This document shows positions 1 to 5,298 of a DNA stretch of 5,298 nt, piece after piece; positions within the stretch are counted from its first letter, which is position 1, and every line of letters begins with the position of its first letter. The position numbers were made by a program, and so were the translations under genes. Source of the stretch: Nitrospirales bacterium (GTDB taxonomy: Bacteria; Nitrospirota; Nitrospiria; Nitrospirales; UBA8639); NCBI GenBank assembly GCA_013817135.1, contig JACDDF010000203.1, positions 1 to 5,298 on the forward strand, written 5' to 3'. The notes below the pieces were generated by a model that saw nothing but the letters and a program-made list of their open reading frames with translations, was not told the DNA's origin and made no database searches.

Positions 1-1
1 T

Positions 2-451
2 CCAGTTGGCCGGCTTCTATTGGTGGGAAACCCAGATGGTTTGCAGGTCCTGCAGTTTCAAGATGGAGCCCACCCCCTCGATATCCTGCCGACATGGACA
101 AAATCGCGTGAGCCGTTTCATGCTGCACTGGAGCAACTGAAGGAATACTTTGACGGTTCCCGGACACGTTTTCAGATCGCATTGAACCTTCAAGGGACCT
201 CCTTCCAACGGTACGTGTGGAAGGCCCTCCAGGGCATTCCCTATGGCCGCACGGTGTCGTATGGTGAAATTGCCAGGCAGGTTGGCAGCCCGAAGGCCTC
301 ACGGGCCGTGGGGGCCGCCAATGGCCAAAACCCTGTCTCTATTATTGTGCCATGTCATCGTGTGATCGGAGCGAATGGCCACCTGGTGGGCTACGGCGGC
401 GGGCTACCCATAAAAACCGCCCTCTTGGCATTAGAACAGTCGAGGCATTAA
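2..451 (+). CDS. ogt: Methylated-DNA--[protein]-cysteine S-methyltransferase, 5' partial
   Basis: This protein repairs O6-alkylguanine (and O4-alkylthymine) by irreversible transfer of the alkyl group to its own cysteine. It acts once, in the cytoplasm, on DNA. The visible 149 residues read through from the left edge (PVGRLLLVGNPDG...), so a TTG at 20 is only an internal leucine and the true start lies outside the window. Counting from that TTG codon as 1, residues 1-50 are the end of the variable N-terminal domain. The conserved C-terminal domain follows: FQRYVWKALQGIPYGRTVSYGEIA leads into the helix-turn-helix, SRAVGAANGQNP holds the 'arginine finger' (R96), and the active site is PCHRV with acceptor Cys112 (codon 353-355). 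The GYGGGLPIKTALLALE tail is also typical. All catalytic hallmarks are present. Ogt and the C-terminal domain of Ada share this domain, and no Ada N-terminal zinc domain can be assessed here. It converges on the Nudix gene downstream. Confidence 0.95.
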   Translation, partial: PVGRLLLVGNPDGLQVLQFQDGAHPLDILPTWTKSREPFHAALEQLKEYFDGSRTRFQIALNLQGTSFQRYVWKALQGIPYGRTVSYGEIARQVGSPKASRAVGAANGQNPVSIIVPCHRVIGANGHLVGYGGGLPIKTALLALEQSRH

Positions 452-554
452 CACGCCTGTCATTTTCGCCTTGTCCACTTACCTCAAGTCTGGAACAATA
501 GATTTGACTGCCCGCTAATCCTTTGCCGCCTATTTTGTCAGATTGGTTATTGGA

Positions 555-578
555 AATGCCGGTGTGAAATCGGGCATT
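555..578. repeat. Short inverted repeat between convergent genes
   Basis: AATGCC (555-560) and GGCATT (573-578) are perfect 6-bp arms around a 12-base loop. The pair sits midway between the stop codons of the convergent ogt-type and Nudix genes (stops at 451 and 688), where a bidirectional terminator would be expected. There is no T-run on either side, so it is not a standard rho-independent terminator. It may be a weak or rho-assisted site, or chance. Nothing else is recognisable in the 236-bp gap. Confidence 0.25.
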
Positions 579-687
579 ACAGAAAAGTAGTGGGACCTCA
601 CCGACGTTCACGCAGGTCAAAGTTATTCCCACGAATCTCTTTTTCCACTGTTCATTTTGATTGAACCACTTCACTGTCGGTCGACGG

Positions 688-1317
688 TTAGGATGAATAA
701 AATGATGGAGGCTTTTGGGTGGGGACGACGGCGGAATGGGTTTGCGCAGTGGCGCCTTGGATATCCTTGACGTATCGAGTTAACGATTCATGGATGACAG
801 GAAAGGCTAGATGCTCCCAGGGGATGTCGGCTAAGGTGACTAGTTGGACATCCAGGCTTTCCGGGCCGGGTTTAAAGTTCAGGTTTTGTAGATGTGCCCG
901 GTAGACCACGTAGACCTGAGAAACATGTGGAAGGCTAAAAATACCCAATAAGCTATGAATGTTGATTTCCGCGTGCGCTTCCTCCAGAGTTTCCCTGGCT
1001 GCCGCCTCTTCGGTGCTCTCACCTAATTCCATAAATCCAGCCGGAAAGGTCCAGAGCCCTAATCGTGGCTCGATGGCCCGTCGGCATAAGAGAATTTTAT
1101 CTTCCCATTCGGGAATACTGCCCGCCACGATTTTGGGGTTTTCATAGTGGATGATATGGCAGGATGGACAGACGGCTCTGAGTAGGGTTTCGCCCGAAGG
1201 AATTTTTTCTTCAACTACGGATCCGCATTGGGCACAGTATTTGATGTTGTTGGGCAAGGTGGTAGATCTGAATTTAGATGAACAGGTCGTTGAGCGAGAT
1301 GCTTGAGCGTGTTTCAC
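688..1317 (-). CDS. Nudix hydrolase with N-terminal zinc ribbon
   Basis: This enzyme hydrolyses a nucleoside diphosphate linked to another group (X). The substrate is not fixed by sequence; FAD, ADP-ribose or NADH are candidates from related families. A four-cysteine zinc ribbon comes first (C28-x2-C31 and C50-x2-C53), then HYENPKIVAGSIPEWEDKIL, then the Nudix box at 94-116. The box has G94, E100, R108-E109 and metal-binding E112-E113. Consensus glycine near the box end is His115, a position that varies in this subfamily. The order zinc ribbon, 'YENPKIV', 'LLCRRAIEP', 'LWTFPAGFMELGE', 'PGPESL' and 'LAFPVI' recalls a bacterial group related to plant NUDX23 (FAD diphosphatase); this is from memory of the family. 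The last ~25 residues look like an unconserved tail. The start is uncertain: GTG at 1317 has only a weak AGG upstream, and the alternative TTG at 1257, six residues before the first cysteine pair, has no visible ribosome site. In-frame TAA at 1353-1351 limits upstream extension. Confidence 0.9.
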   Translation of the reverse strand: MKHAQASRSTTCSSKFRSTTLPNNIKYCAQCGSVVEEKIPSGETLLRAVCPSCHIIHYENPKIVAGSIPEWEDKILLCRRAIEPRLGLWTFPAGFMELGESTEEAAARETLEEAHAEINIHSLLGIFSLPHVSQVYVVYRAHLQNLNFKPGPESLDVQLVTLADIPWEHLAFPVIHESLTRYVKDIQGATAQTHSAVVPTQKPPSFYSS

Positions 1318-1322
1318 GATCT

Positions 1323-1349
1323 GAAAGACCTGGGTTGTGTGGGTCTTTC
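1323..1349 (-). promoter_or_regulatory. Perfect 8-bp hairpin in the Nudix leader
   Basis: GAAAGACC (1323-1330) and GGTCTTTC (1342-1349) are perfectly complementary around an 11-base loop. On the - strand the hairpin ends five bases before the predicted GTG start and takes up the AGG that would be the only Shine-Dalgarno-like bases. It also lies at or just inside the predicted 5' end of the transcript. That placement would suit mRNA stabilisation or translational occlusion (inference). Read on the + strand, the same stem is followed by TTTAT, resembling a weak intrinsic terminator, but no + strand gene ends nearby. It could serve to stop antisense transcription across the Nudix gene. Confidence 0.5.
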
Positions 1350-1352
1350 TTT

Positions 1353-1380
1353 ATCATACTCTGTCTCGCCTGTAATTCAA
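1353..1380 (-). promoter_or_regulatory. Candidate sigma70-type promoter for the Nudix gene
   Basis: On the - strand TTGAAT (1380-1375, four of six matches to the -35 consensus) is followed after 16 bases by TATGAT (1358-1353, five of six matches to the -10 consensus). The predicted start of transcription is near 1346, within a few bases, which gives a leader of about 30 bases that begins in the hairpin at 1323-1349. It assumes a sigma70-like consensus for this organism. No comparably good promoter was found for ettA on the + strand of the same 252-bp divergent region. Confidence 0.45.
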
Positions 1381-1569
1381 TGTCGTGTTTGAGAATAAAC
1401 CCTTTCCTTTATGGGGAGCATATCCCAGTCACGTTTTGAAGGGAAGGGGCTCATTTGCCAGCCTGGATTGTGAATCCTCGTATTCCTTTGGTAAGGTTGG
1501 CATCTGCATGTGTCTTCTTGCAACCCTGACAAATCTTGGATCGCGTAAGAACTGATTGGAGCGAATGGC

Positions 1570-3255
1570 ATGAGTACGAATGATCGGCAAATTATTTTTT
1601 CTTTGGTGGGTGTGGGACGCATTCATCCCCCGAAGAAACAGGTCTTGAAAGATATCTACCTCTCATTTTTTTACGGGGCCAAAATCGGGGTTTTGGGATT
1701 GAATGGATCGGGAAAGAGTACGCTCCTCAGGATTATTGCCGGCCTGGATACCAATTATATCGGGAAAATTACCTTCTCGAAGGGATATTCCATAGGCCTT
1801 TTTGAACAGGAGCCGTATTTGGAGCCTGGAAAAACAGTGAAGGAAGTCGTTGAAGAAGGGCGGGCCGAGGTTGCCAAGCTGCTCCGAGATTACGAAGAGA
1901 TTAGTCAAGCCTTTTCGGGAGATGTGAGTCCTGAAGAGATGGAAAAGTTACTTGAGCGGCAGGGGAGACTGCAAGAGCAAATCGAGGCGGTCAATGGGTG
2001 GGAATTGGAGCATCAATTGGAGATCGCCATGGATGCCCTCCGCTGTCCACCACCGGATACTAAAGTTGACCTCTTGTCCGGCGGTGAACGTCGGAGGGTG
2101 GCTTTGTGTCGATTGCTGATCCAAGAACCCGATATCTTGCTGCTTGACGAGCCTACAAATCATTTAGATGCGGAGACGGTGGGGTGGTTGGAGCAGCACC
2201 TTCAGGATTATAAGGGCACTGTAATTGCGGTGACCCATGACCGGTATTTTTTAGATAATGTGGCTGGTTGGATTCTGGAGTTGGACCGTGGGCAAGGTAT
2301 TCCTTTCCAGGGGAACTATACTTCATGGTTAGAGCAGAAACAGGCGAGACTGGCGCAGGAAGAAAAGTCCGAGTCGAAACGGCAGAAAACCCTGGAGCGG
2401 GAACTGGAATGGATTCGCATGTCACCCAAAGGCCGTCAGGCTAAGGGAAAAGCACGCGTGACGAAGTATGAACAATTAGTGAGTGAAGAGCAGAGCCAAC
2501 AAACTGACGATTTGGAGATTTATATTCCTTCTGGCCCACGGCTTGGGGATGTCGTGGTGGAAGCCTCCAACCTCTCAAAGAGCTATGGGGATTGTCTGCT
2601 GTTTGATAATCTCTCGTTTTCTTTGCCCAAAGGCGGTATCGTTGGGGTGATTGGGCCAAATGGGGCGGGAAAGTCCACCCTGTTTAAAATTATTGCGGGG
2701 TTGGTTAAGCTGGATACGGGCGATCTCATTTTGGGTGAAACGGTTACACTGGGCTATGTAGATCAGAATCGCGAAATTGATGGCAATCTGAACGTCTGGG
2801 AATGTATTACTGATGGAAAAGAAACCGTCGCATTAGGGAAAATGGAAGTGAATTCGCGTGGCTATGTGTCACGGTTTAATTTTTCCGGGTCTGATCAACA
2901 AAAAATGGTGAAGGATTTATCCGGTGGAGAACGCAACCGGGTGCATTTAGCCCGCACACTGAAGGAGGGTGCGAACCTGTTATTGCTGGATGAGCCGACG
3001 AACGATCTGGATGTCAACACTCTGCGGGCCTTAGAAGAGGGATTGAATCATTTCGGAGGGTGTGCGGTGATCAGCAGTCATGACCGATGGTTTCTGGATC
3101 GTGTTGTCACCCATATCTTAGCCTTTGAAGGGAACAGCCAGGTGAGTTGGTATGAAGGCAATTACAGTGAATATGAGGCCAATCGCAAAAAGCGACTGGG
3201 GAAGGCTGCTGAACGTCCCCATCAAATCAGATACAGAAAACTGACCAAATCCTGA
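1570..3255 (+). CDS. ettA: Energy-dependent translational throttle protein EttA (ABC-F ATPase)
   Basis: This is a cytoplasmic ABC-F ATPase that binds the ribosomal E site next to the P-site tRNA and gates the first elongation step according to the ATP/ADP ratio (known for the family). It has 561 residues, against 555 in E. coli EttA, and aligns from end to end by eye. Domain 1 has Walker A 43-51 (GLNGSGKST), LSGGE 169-173, Walker B ending D193-E194 and H-loop H223. The EttA 'arm' lies in roughly 96-140. The P-site tRNA interaction linker (about 245-325) contains WLEQK, ELEWIR and KGRQAKGKAR. Domain 2 has Walker A 362-370 (GPNGAGKST), LSGGE 450-454, D474-E475 and H504. The C-terminus IRYRKLTKS matches the EttA end and separates it from Uup, YbiT and YheS. 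The ATG at 1570 is preceded by GGAG (1558-1561) at 8-base spacing. No truncation or missing catalytic residue is seen. Two envelope-protein genes follow immediately. Confidence 0.97.
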   Translation: MSTNDRQIIFSLVGVGRIHPPKKQVLKDIYLSFFYGAKIGVLGLNGSGKSTLLRIIAGLDTNYIGKITFSKGYSIGLFEQEPYLEPGKTVKEVVEEGRAEVAKLLRDYEEISQAFSGDVSPEEMEKLLERQGRLQEQIEAVNGWELEHQLEIAMDALRCPPPDTKVDLLSGGERRRVALCRLLIQEPDILLLDEPTNHLDAETVGWLEQHLQDYKGTVIAVTHDRYFLDNVAGWILELDRGQGIPFQGNYTSWLEQKQARLAQEEKSESKRQKTLERELEWIRMSPKGRQAKGKARVTKYEQLVSEEQSQQTDDLEIYIPSGPRLGDVVVEASNLSKSYGDCLLFDNLSFSLPKGGIVGVIGPNGAGKSTLFKIIAGLVKLDTGDLILGETVTLGYVDQNREIDGNLNVWECITDGKETVALGKMEVNSRGYVSRFNFSGSDQQKMVKDLSGGERNRVHLARTLKEGANLLLLDEPTNDLDVNTLRALEEGLNHFGGCAVISSHDRWFLDRVVTHILAFEGNSQVSWYEGNYSEYEANRKKRLGKAAERPHQIRYRKLTKS

Positions 3256-3265
3256 TGGATTGAGG

Positions 3266-3532
3266 ATGCCAAAAGAACCTGTCAATATGCCATCTTCCTC
3301 AGAGAAGGCTCCTCCTGTTTCAAAATCGAGCGGGAAACGCAGTTCCGTCATGATTGCCAGAGTAATAGGGATTCTGTGTGTCGCGGTAGGGTTTATGCTG
3401 GGTATTCATGGATTGGAATACCCTGGCAGTCCCATGCTTCCGACCGCCTTAGGGATAATAGCGACAGGCTTAGTCGCCCAAGTGTTCGCTTTAGTGAAGG
3501 CCTGTTTTGTGGATTCCCAAGGCAAGGGGTGA
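3266..3532 (+). CDS. Small two-helix inner-membrane protein of unknown function
   Basis: I do not recognise this family. From ATG 3266 it has 88 residues: a polar, Ser/Lys/Pro-rich N-terminus of about 28 residues, then two hydrophobic helices (about 29-49, starting MIARVIGILCVAVGF; and about 58-80, starting LPTALGIIATGL). A short GLEYPGSPM turn joins them and a short polar tail follows. This predicts an integral inner-membrane hairpin protein. The start is chosen at 3266 because GGA (3257-3259) lies six bases upstream; TTG at 3260 and ATGs at 3287 and 3350 are alternatives. It begins 10 bases after the ettA stop, and its TGA overlaps the ATG of the next gene by one base (TGATG), so it is probably co-transcribed and translationally coupled. 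No function is inferred beyond that context. Confidence 0.75.
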   Translation: MPKEPVNMPSSSEKAPPVSKSSGKRSSVMIARVIGILCVAVGFMLGIHGLEYPGSPMLPTALGIIATGLVAQVFALVKACFVDSQGKG

Positions 3533-3984
3533 TGGCTGAATCATCCGGCGGTGTGTCGCCTCATCGTCTTGTTGTGAACCTATTTATTCCAGGTGTGGTC
3601 CTCATGCTCTGCCTCGGACTCATTGCCTGTTCTCACTGGCGTGATAGCTATTTCGACCGTGGCGTGGGAGTATTAACGCAGTCGGATATCAAAGCGAAGT
3701 TGGGGAAACCTCATATGGTCAAAGATCCATTGCTTTCGGACGAGACCACCTGGACATACAGGTTTGCCATGTCTGAAAGTGAATTGGATCCGTCTGGAGT
3801 AAAAGCCTTAGGCAAGCAGGCTGAAAACTTAATGGGTGGGGCTAAAGGTGGTCCACGTGAAAAAGTATTTTGTTTTATGTATATTCTGATCTTTGATAAA
3901 GAGGGAATCTTGCGCCATTGGGAGCGGGAGATCTGCCCAATTCCCCAACCCCCCGACCCGTTTCAAACGGGCCGTTCCGGCTAG
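3532..3984 (+). CDS. Putative BamE/SmpA-like lipoprotein
   Basis: This is a 150-residue predicted lipoprotein. After a short N-region with H11-R12, a hydrophobic stretch (about 13-32) ends in the lipobox L-I-A-C, so Cys33 would be the lipidated first residue of the mature protein. Mature residues 46-78 (LTQSDIKAKLGKP ... TTWTYRF), followed by FCFMYILIFDKEGIL (113-127), resemble the fold pattern of SmpA/OmlA/BamE domains: a 'x-D/Q-V-x-x-x-L-G-x-P' helix, a W-x-Y strand, then a strand with 'F-D-x-E/D-G'. Family membership is by pattern only and should be read as BamE-like, not BamE. There are two further cysteines (C114, C135) and a proline-rich C-terminus (about 136-143). ATG 3532 overlaps the upstream stop by one base and has AAGG four bases upstream. 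The frame stays open further upstream but lacks a sensible signal there. An outer-membrane or periplasmic-face location is inferred. Confidence 0.78.
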   Translation: MAESSGGVSPHRLVVNLFIPGVVLMLCLGLIACSHWRDSYFDRGVGVLTQSDIKAKLGKPHMVKDPLLSDETTWTYRFAMSESELDPSGVKALGKQAENLMGGAKGGPREKVFCFMYILIFDKEGILRHWEREICPIPQPPDPFQTGRSG

Positions 3985-4069
3985 GCTTGGTCCTATCCAC
4001 AGAAGTGAGCCATAAATCCTCAAGTTGGTGATGTGATTTTTTTACAAGAGAAGTGATGGGATCAATCGT

Positions 4070-4414
4070 ATGAGCGTGCATAAAAGTGGGGCCTTTCTTC
4101 AGCAATGTTTCTCCGTACACCCGCTGTGTCTGAATGTTAAACTTGTTTCTCCCCCGAAAATTGTTGGGGTGGTTTGTACGAATTGTCTGATGCGCCATCG
4201 TTTAACGCTTCCCGAGGCGTCGGTATCCTCAGAAGAGACTACCGGAATCGATAGCCATGAACTGCTTCGGCTTCAAGAATGTGTTCAGAGCCATCCCAAA
4301 GATGTCCGGGTCAGCTTGGTCCATATCGAACAGTCTGCCGTAGAATTCAGATGTGGATCCTGTCATCACAACTATGTGTTGGAGGTGGCACTATTTGAGA
4401 CCCATCAATCCTGA
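4070..4414 (+). CDS. Duplicated CxxC (putative zinc-binding) protein, unknown function
   Basis: This is a 114-residue soluble protein that I cannot assign to a named family. It has two CxxC knuckles, C36-T-N-C39 and C95-G-S-C98, so it may bind one zinc between halves or one per half with outside ligands. The two halves look like a tandem duplication: residues 10-47 (LQQCFSVHP ... VKLV ... CTNC ... LTL) align with 68-106 (LQECVQSHP ... VSLV ... CGSC ... LEV). They share L, Q, C, H, P, V, L, V and both knuckle cysteines with a single one-residue gap. The extra cysteines C13 and C71 and histidines H17 and H75 occupy equal places in each half. Ser/Glu-rich residues 51-60 form the linker. No signal peptide or membrane segment is seen. 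ATG 4070 has GGGA (4058-4061) eight bases upstream. It lies 85 bp after the lipoprotein gene on the same strand, with no clear terminator between them. Confidence 0.75.
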   Translation: MSVHKSGAFLQQCFSVHPLCLNVKLVSPPKIVGVVCTNCLMRHRLTLPEASVSSEETTGIDSHELLRLQECVQSHPKDVRVSLVHIEQSAVEFRCGSCHHNYVLEVALFETHQS

Positions 4415-4750
4415 CTGATCTTTTTCTACAATTCGTTCGCGTCCCTTTTTAACTTCTTTTTTGTTAGTCCACAGCTGTTTTCCTCTGAGGAGAGACTTCT
4501 GAGAAGGGTCGAACGGAAGCAAATCCTAATGGGGGTATTCAACATATCTGTCTGTGGCCCCCCCGCGCGCAATTCCAGAGACACATGACCTTCTGACTTT
4601 TTGTCGTCTCAGGACGTTTGCCATTCTAACCGTAGACCTAATCCCTACAAAGTCGTGGTCTACGGGAATTGAGGCATCAGGAGCCATGAGACAGACTTAA
4701 TAGATCAGGAATTGCGAGGGGAGGGGAGACGAAAGAATGGATGAATCACG
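4415..4750. other. Intergenic region without a credible gene
   Basis: No coding frame here has a convincing start and ribosome site; the longest small frame noted (4529-4588, 19 codons) has no Shine-Dalgarno. The first 80 bases are T-rich but lack a hairpin, so no terminator follows the CxxC gene directly. Two tiny hairpins follow: TCCT/AGGA (4481-4491) and CTTC/GAAG (4496-4506). A C7 run and alternating CG are at about 4558-4570. The long stem-loop at 4619-4676 is described separately. No good sigma70 promoter was found on the + strand, so a 3' UTR read from upstream is as likely as an independent RNA. Confidence 0.6.
4619..4676 (+). ncRNA. Candidate structured RNA element (bulged long stem-loop)
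   Basis: CCGTAGACC (4630-4638) pairs perfectly with GGTCTACGG (4657-4665) around an 18-base loop. The stem continues outward: ATTC (4623-4626) pairs with GAAT (4666-4669) across a 3-base bulge on the 5' side, and TGCC (4619-4622) pairs with GGCA (4673-4676) across a 3-base bulge on the 3' side. This makes 17 base pairs in total. The element lies 205 bases after the CxxC gene and 75 bases before a strong + strand terminator, so it is expected in the terminated + strand RNA. It has no T-run and is not a terminator itself. It does not match a riboswitch class that I recognise. It could be part of a small RNA, a 3' UTR stability element or a protein-binding site. Assignment to the + strand is by its link to the terminator. 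Confidence 0.45.
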
Positions 4751-4788
4751 GGCAGCGCCACACTTGTGTGGCGCTGCCTCATTTTTTT
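4751..4788 (+). terminator. Strong rho-independent terminator
   Basis: GGCAGCGCCACA (4751-4762) and TGTGGCGCTGCC (4767-4778) form a perfect 12-bp, GC-rich stem with the loop CTTG, a stable tetraloop type. TCA and seven Ts (4782-4788) follow. The T-run is on the + strand only. On the - strand the stem is preceded by A7 and followed by CGTGATTC, so it would be a poor intrinsic terminator for the peroxiredoxin gene, whose stop is just beyond at 4799-4797. The - strand hairpin may still protect the peroxiredoxin mRNA 3' end or work bidirectionally. The nearest + strand gene ends 336 bases upstream. Confidence 0.92.
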
Positions 4789-4796
4789 GGGGGGTT

Positions 4797-5298
4797 CTAG
4801 CGGTTGGGTTGCGGGGTGAAGCGCAGATAGGGTTTCACCGCTCGATGACCTTTCGGGAACAGTGCGGGGATTTCTGCATCCGTCACGGCTGGCGTGATGA
4901 TACAATCCTCTCCGTCTTTCCAATTTGCCGGTGTGGCAACTTTATGTTTGGCCGTTAATTGCAGTGAGTCAATCACACGAAGAATTTCGTTGAAATTCCT
5001 ACCAGTTGATGCGGGATAGGTGAGGGTTAATTTGACCTTTTTATCTGGTCCGATCACGAATACCGAGCGAACGGTCATATTATCGAGGGCATTGGGATGA
5101 ATCATATCATAGAGGTTTGCGACCTTTTTTTCGGGGTCGGCAATAATGGGATAACTCACCGTGCAGTGTTGAGTTTCATTAATGTCCTTGATCCAACCTT
5201 GATGGGAGTCGAGCGGATCCACGCTGATGGCCAACACTTTCACGTTTCGTTTTTTAAATTCTTCGGTCATGTTCGCCATGGTTCCCAATTCCGTGGTG
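4797..5298 (-). CDS. 1-Cys peroxiredoxin (Prx6 type), 5' partial
   Basis: This thiol peroxidase reduces hydrogen peroxide, alkyl hydroperoxides and possibly peroxynitrite, using an external thiol for recycling; it is usually cytoplasmic. The visible 166 residues begin TTELGTMANMTEEF, the segment that directly follows the peroxidatic cysteine (family motif ...P-V-C-T-T-E-L-G). That cysteine and the ~45-50 residues before it therefore lie outside the right edge. TTG at 5288 is the internal Leu of TTELG and not a start. Prx6 features seen are NVKVLAISVDPLDSHQGWIKDI, the catalytic arginine in MTVRSVFVIGP (codon 5069-5067), YPASTGRNFNEILRVIDSLQLT, and the long C-terminal domain ATPANWKDGEDC ... 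LFPKG ... KPYLRFTPQP, which distinguishes this type from typical 2-Cys AhpC. The C-terminus is complete (TAG 4799-4797). A cysteine in the 'GEDC' segment could be an extra redox residue. It converges with the + strand transcription unit. Confidence 0.95.
   Translation of the reverse strand, partial: TTELGTMANMTEEFKKRNVKVLAISVDPLDSHQGWIKDINETQHCTVSYPIIADPEKKVANLYDMIHPNALDNMTVRSVFVIGPDKKVKLTLTYPASTGRNFNEILRVIDSLQLTAKHKVATPANWKDGEDCIITPAVTDAEIPALFPKGHRAVKPYLRFTPQPNR

Noticed and set aside
342..674. 110-codon open frame on the - strand overlapping the end of the ogt-type gene
   Set aside because: It lies antisense to the conserved active-site region of the methyltransferase gene, and its product shows no recognisable motif or ribosome site.
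1465..1477. Dyad GGATT-GTG-AATCC upstream of ettA
   Set aside because: The arms are only five bases, it is about 90 bases from the start codon, and no promoter was found nearby. It may be an operator but cannot be supported.
1371..1569. Search for a + strand promoter of ettA
   Set aside because: Several -35-like boxes (TTGAGA 1389, TTGGCA 1497, TTGCAA 1518) lack a -10 partner at 16-18 bases, so no call was made.
1377..1626. Two overlapping - strand frames between the Nudix gene and ettA
   Set aside because: They run antisense into the ettA start, carry no family motif and lack ribosome sites.
3118..3351. 77-codon - strand frame with a hydrophobic stretch
   Set aside because: It is antisense to the conserved C-terminus of ettA and the start of the membrane-protein gene, with no supporting start context.
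3376..3531. Upstream extension of the lipoprotein reading frame inside the membrane-protein gene
   Set aside because: The extended product would bury the signal peptide and lipobox in the interior, and the overlapping frame encodes two clean membrane helices. ATG 3532 with the TGATG overlap explains the data better.
3965..3985. Near-palindrome AACGGGCCGTT at the lipoprotein stop as a terminator
   Set aside because: The arms are short, it lies within the coding end and no T-run follows. The T7 run near 4038 has no hairpin before it.
4737..4958. 73-codon + strand frame starting ahead of the terminator
   Set aside because: It runs through the terminator hairpin and then antisense to the conserved peroxiredoxin C-terminus, so it is a shadow frame.

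Overview
The window looks like ordinary bacterial chromosome with base composition near 50% GC. It is gene-dense, and I see no insertion sequence, phage gene, CRISPR array, tRNA or rRNA. The protein set (DNA repair methyltransferase, zinc-ribbon Nudix hydrolase, EttA, a diacyl lipoprotein, 1-Cys peroxiredoxin) points to a Gram-negative, oxygen-exposed bacterium. The style of the proteins is compatible with Nitrospirota (a Nitrospira-like nitrite oxidiser), but that placement is an impression from sequence style and not something the window proves.

Layout. Bases 1-451 (+) hold the 3' part of an O6-alkylguanine-DNA alkyltransferase gene (ogt type), cut by the left edge. It converges on a Nudix hydrolase gene (688-1317, -). 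A divergent intergenic region (1318-1569) carries a plausible sigma70-like promoter for the Nudix gene and a perfect 8-bp hairpin lying almost at the predicted 5' end of that transcript. Next comes a tight (+) cluster: ettA (1570-3255), a small two-helix membrane protein (3266-3532) and a BamE/SmpA-like lipoprotein (3532-3984). These are spaced by 10 bp and by a 1-base overlap. A further (+) gene, 85 bp later, encodes a 114-residue protein with two CxxC knuckles and an internal tandem duplication (4070-4414). The right end holds a 1-Cys (Prx6-type) peroxiredoxin on the - strand, cut by the right edge just before its peroxidatic cysteine.

Between the duplicated-CxxC gene and the peroxiredoxin lie about 380 bp without a credible gene. 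They contain a long bulged stem-loop (4619-4676) and, 75 bp later, a textbook rho-independent terminator (12-bp perfect stem, CTTG loop, seven Ts) oriented for + strand transcripts. Together these suggest either a long structured 3' UTR ending the ettA-side transcription unit or a small structured RNA. This is the least explained and most interesting part of the window.

Functionally, the left half fits nucleotide and DNA maintenance (alkyl-damage reversal, nucleotide-diphosphate hydrolysis). The centre couples translation control (EttA) to two envelope proteins of unknown role. The right edge is peroxide detoxification. No obviously new multi-gene system is visible. The new leads are the structured intergenic region, the duplicated CxxC protein and the ettA-linked envelope pair.
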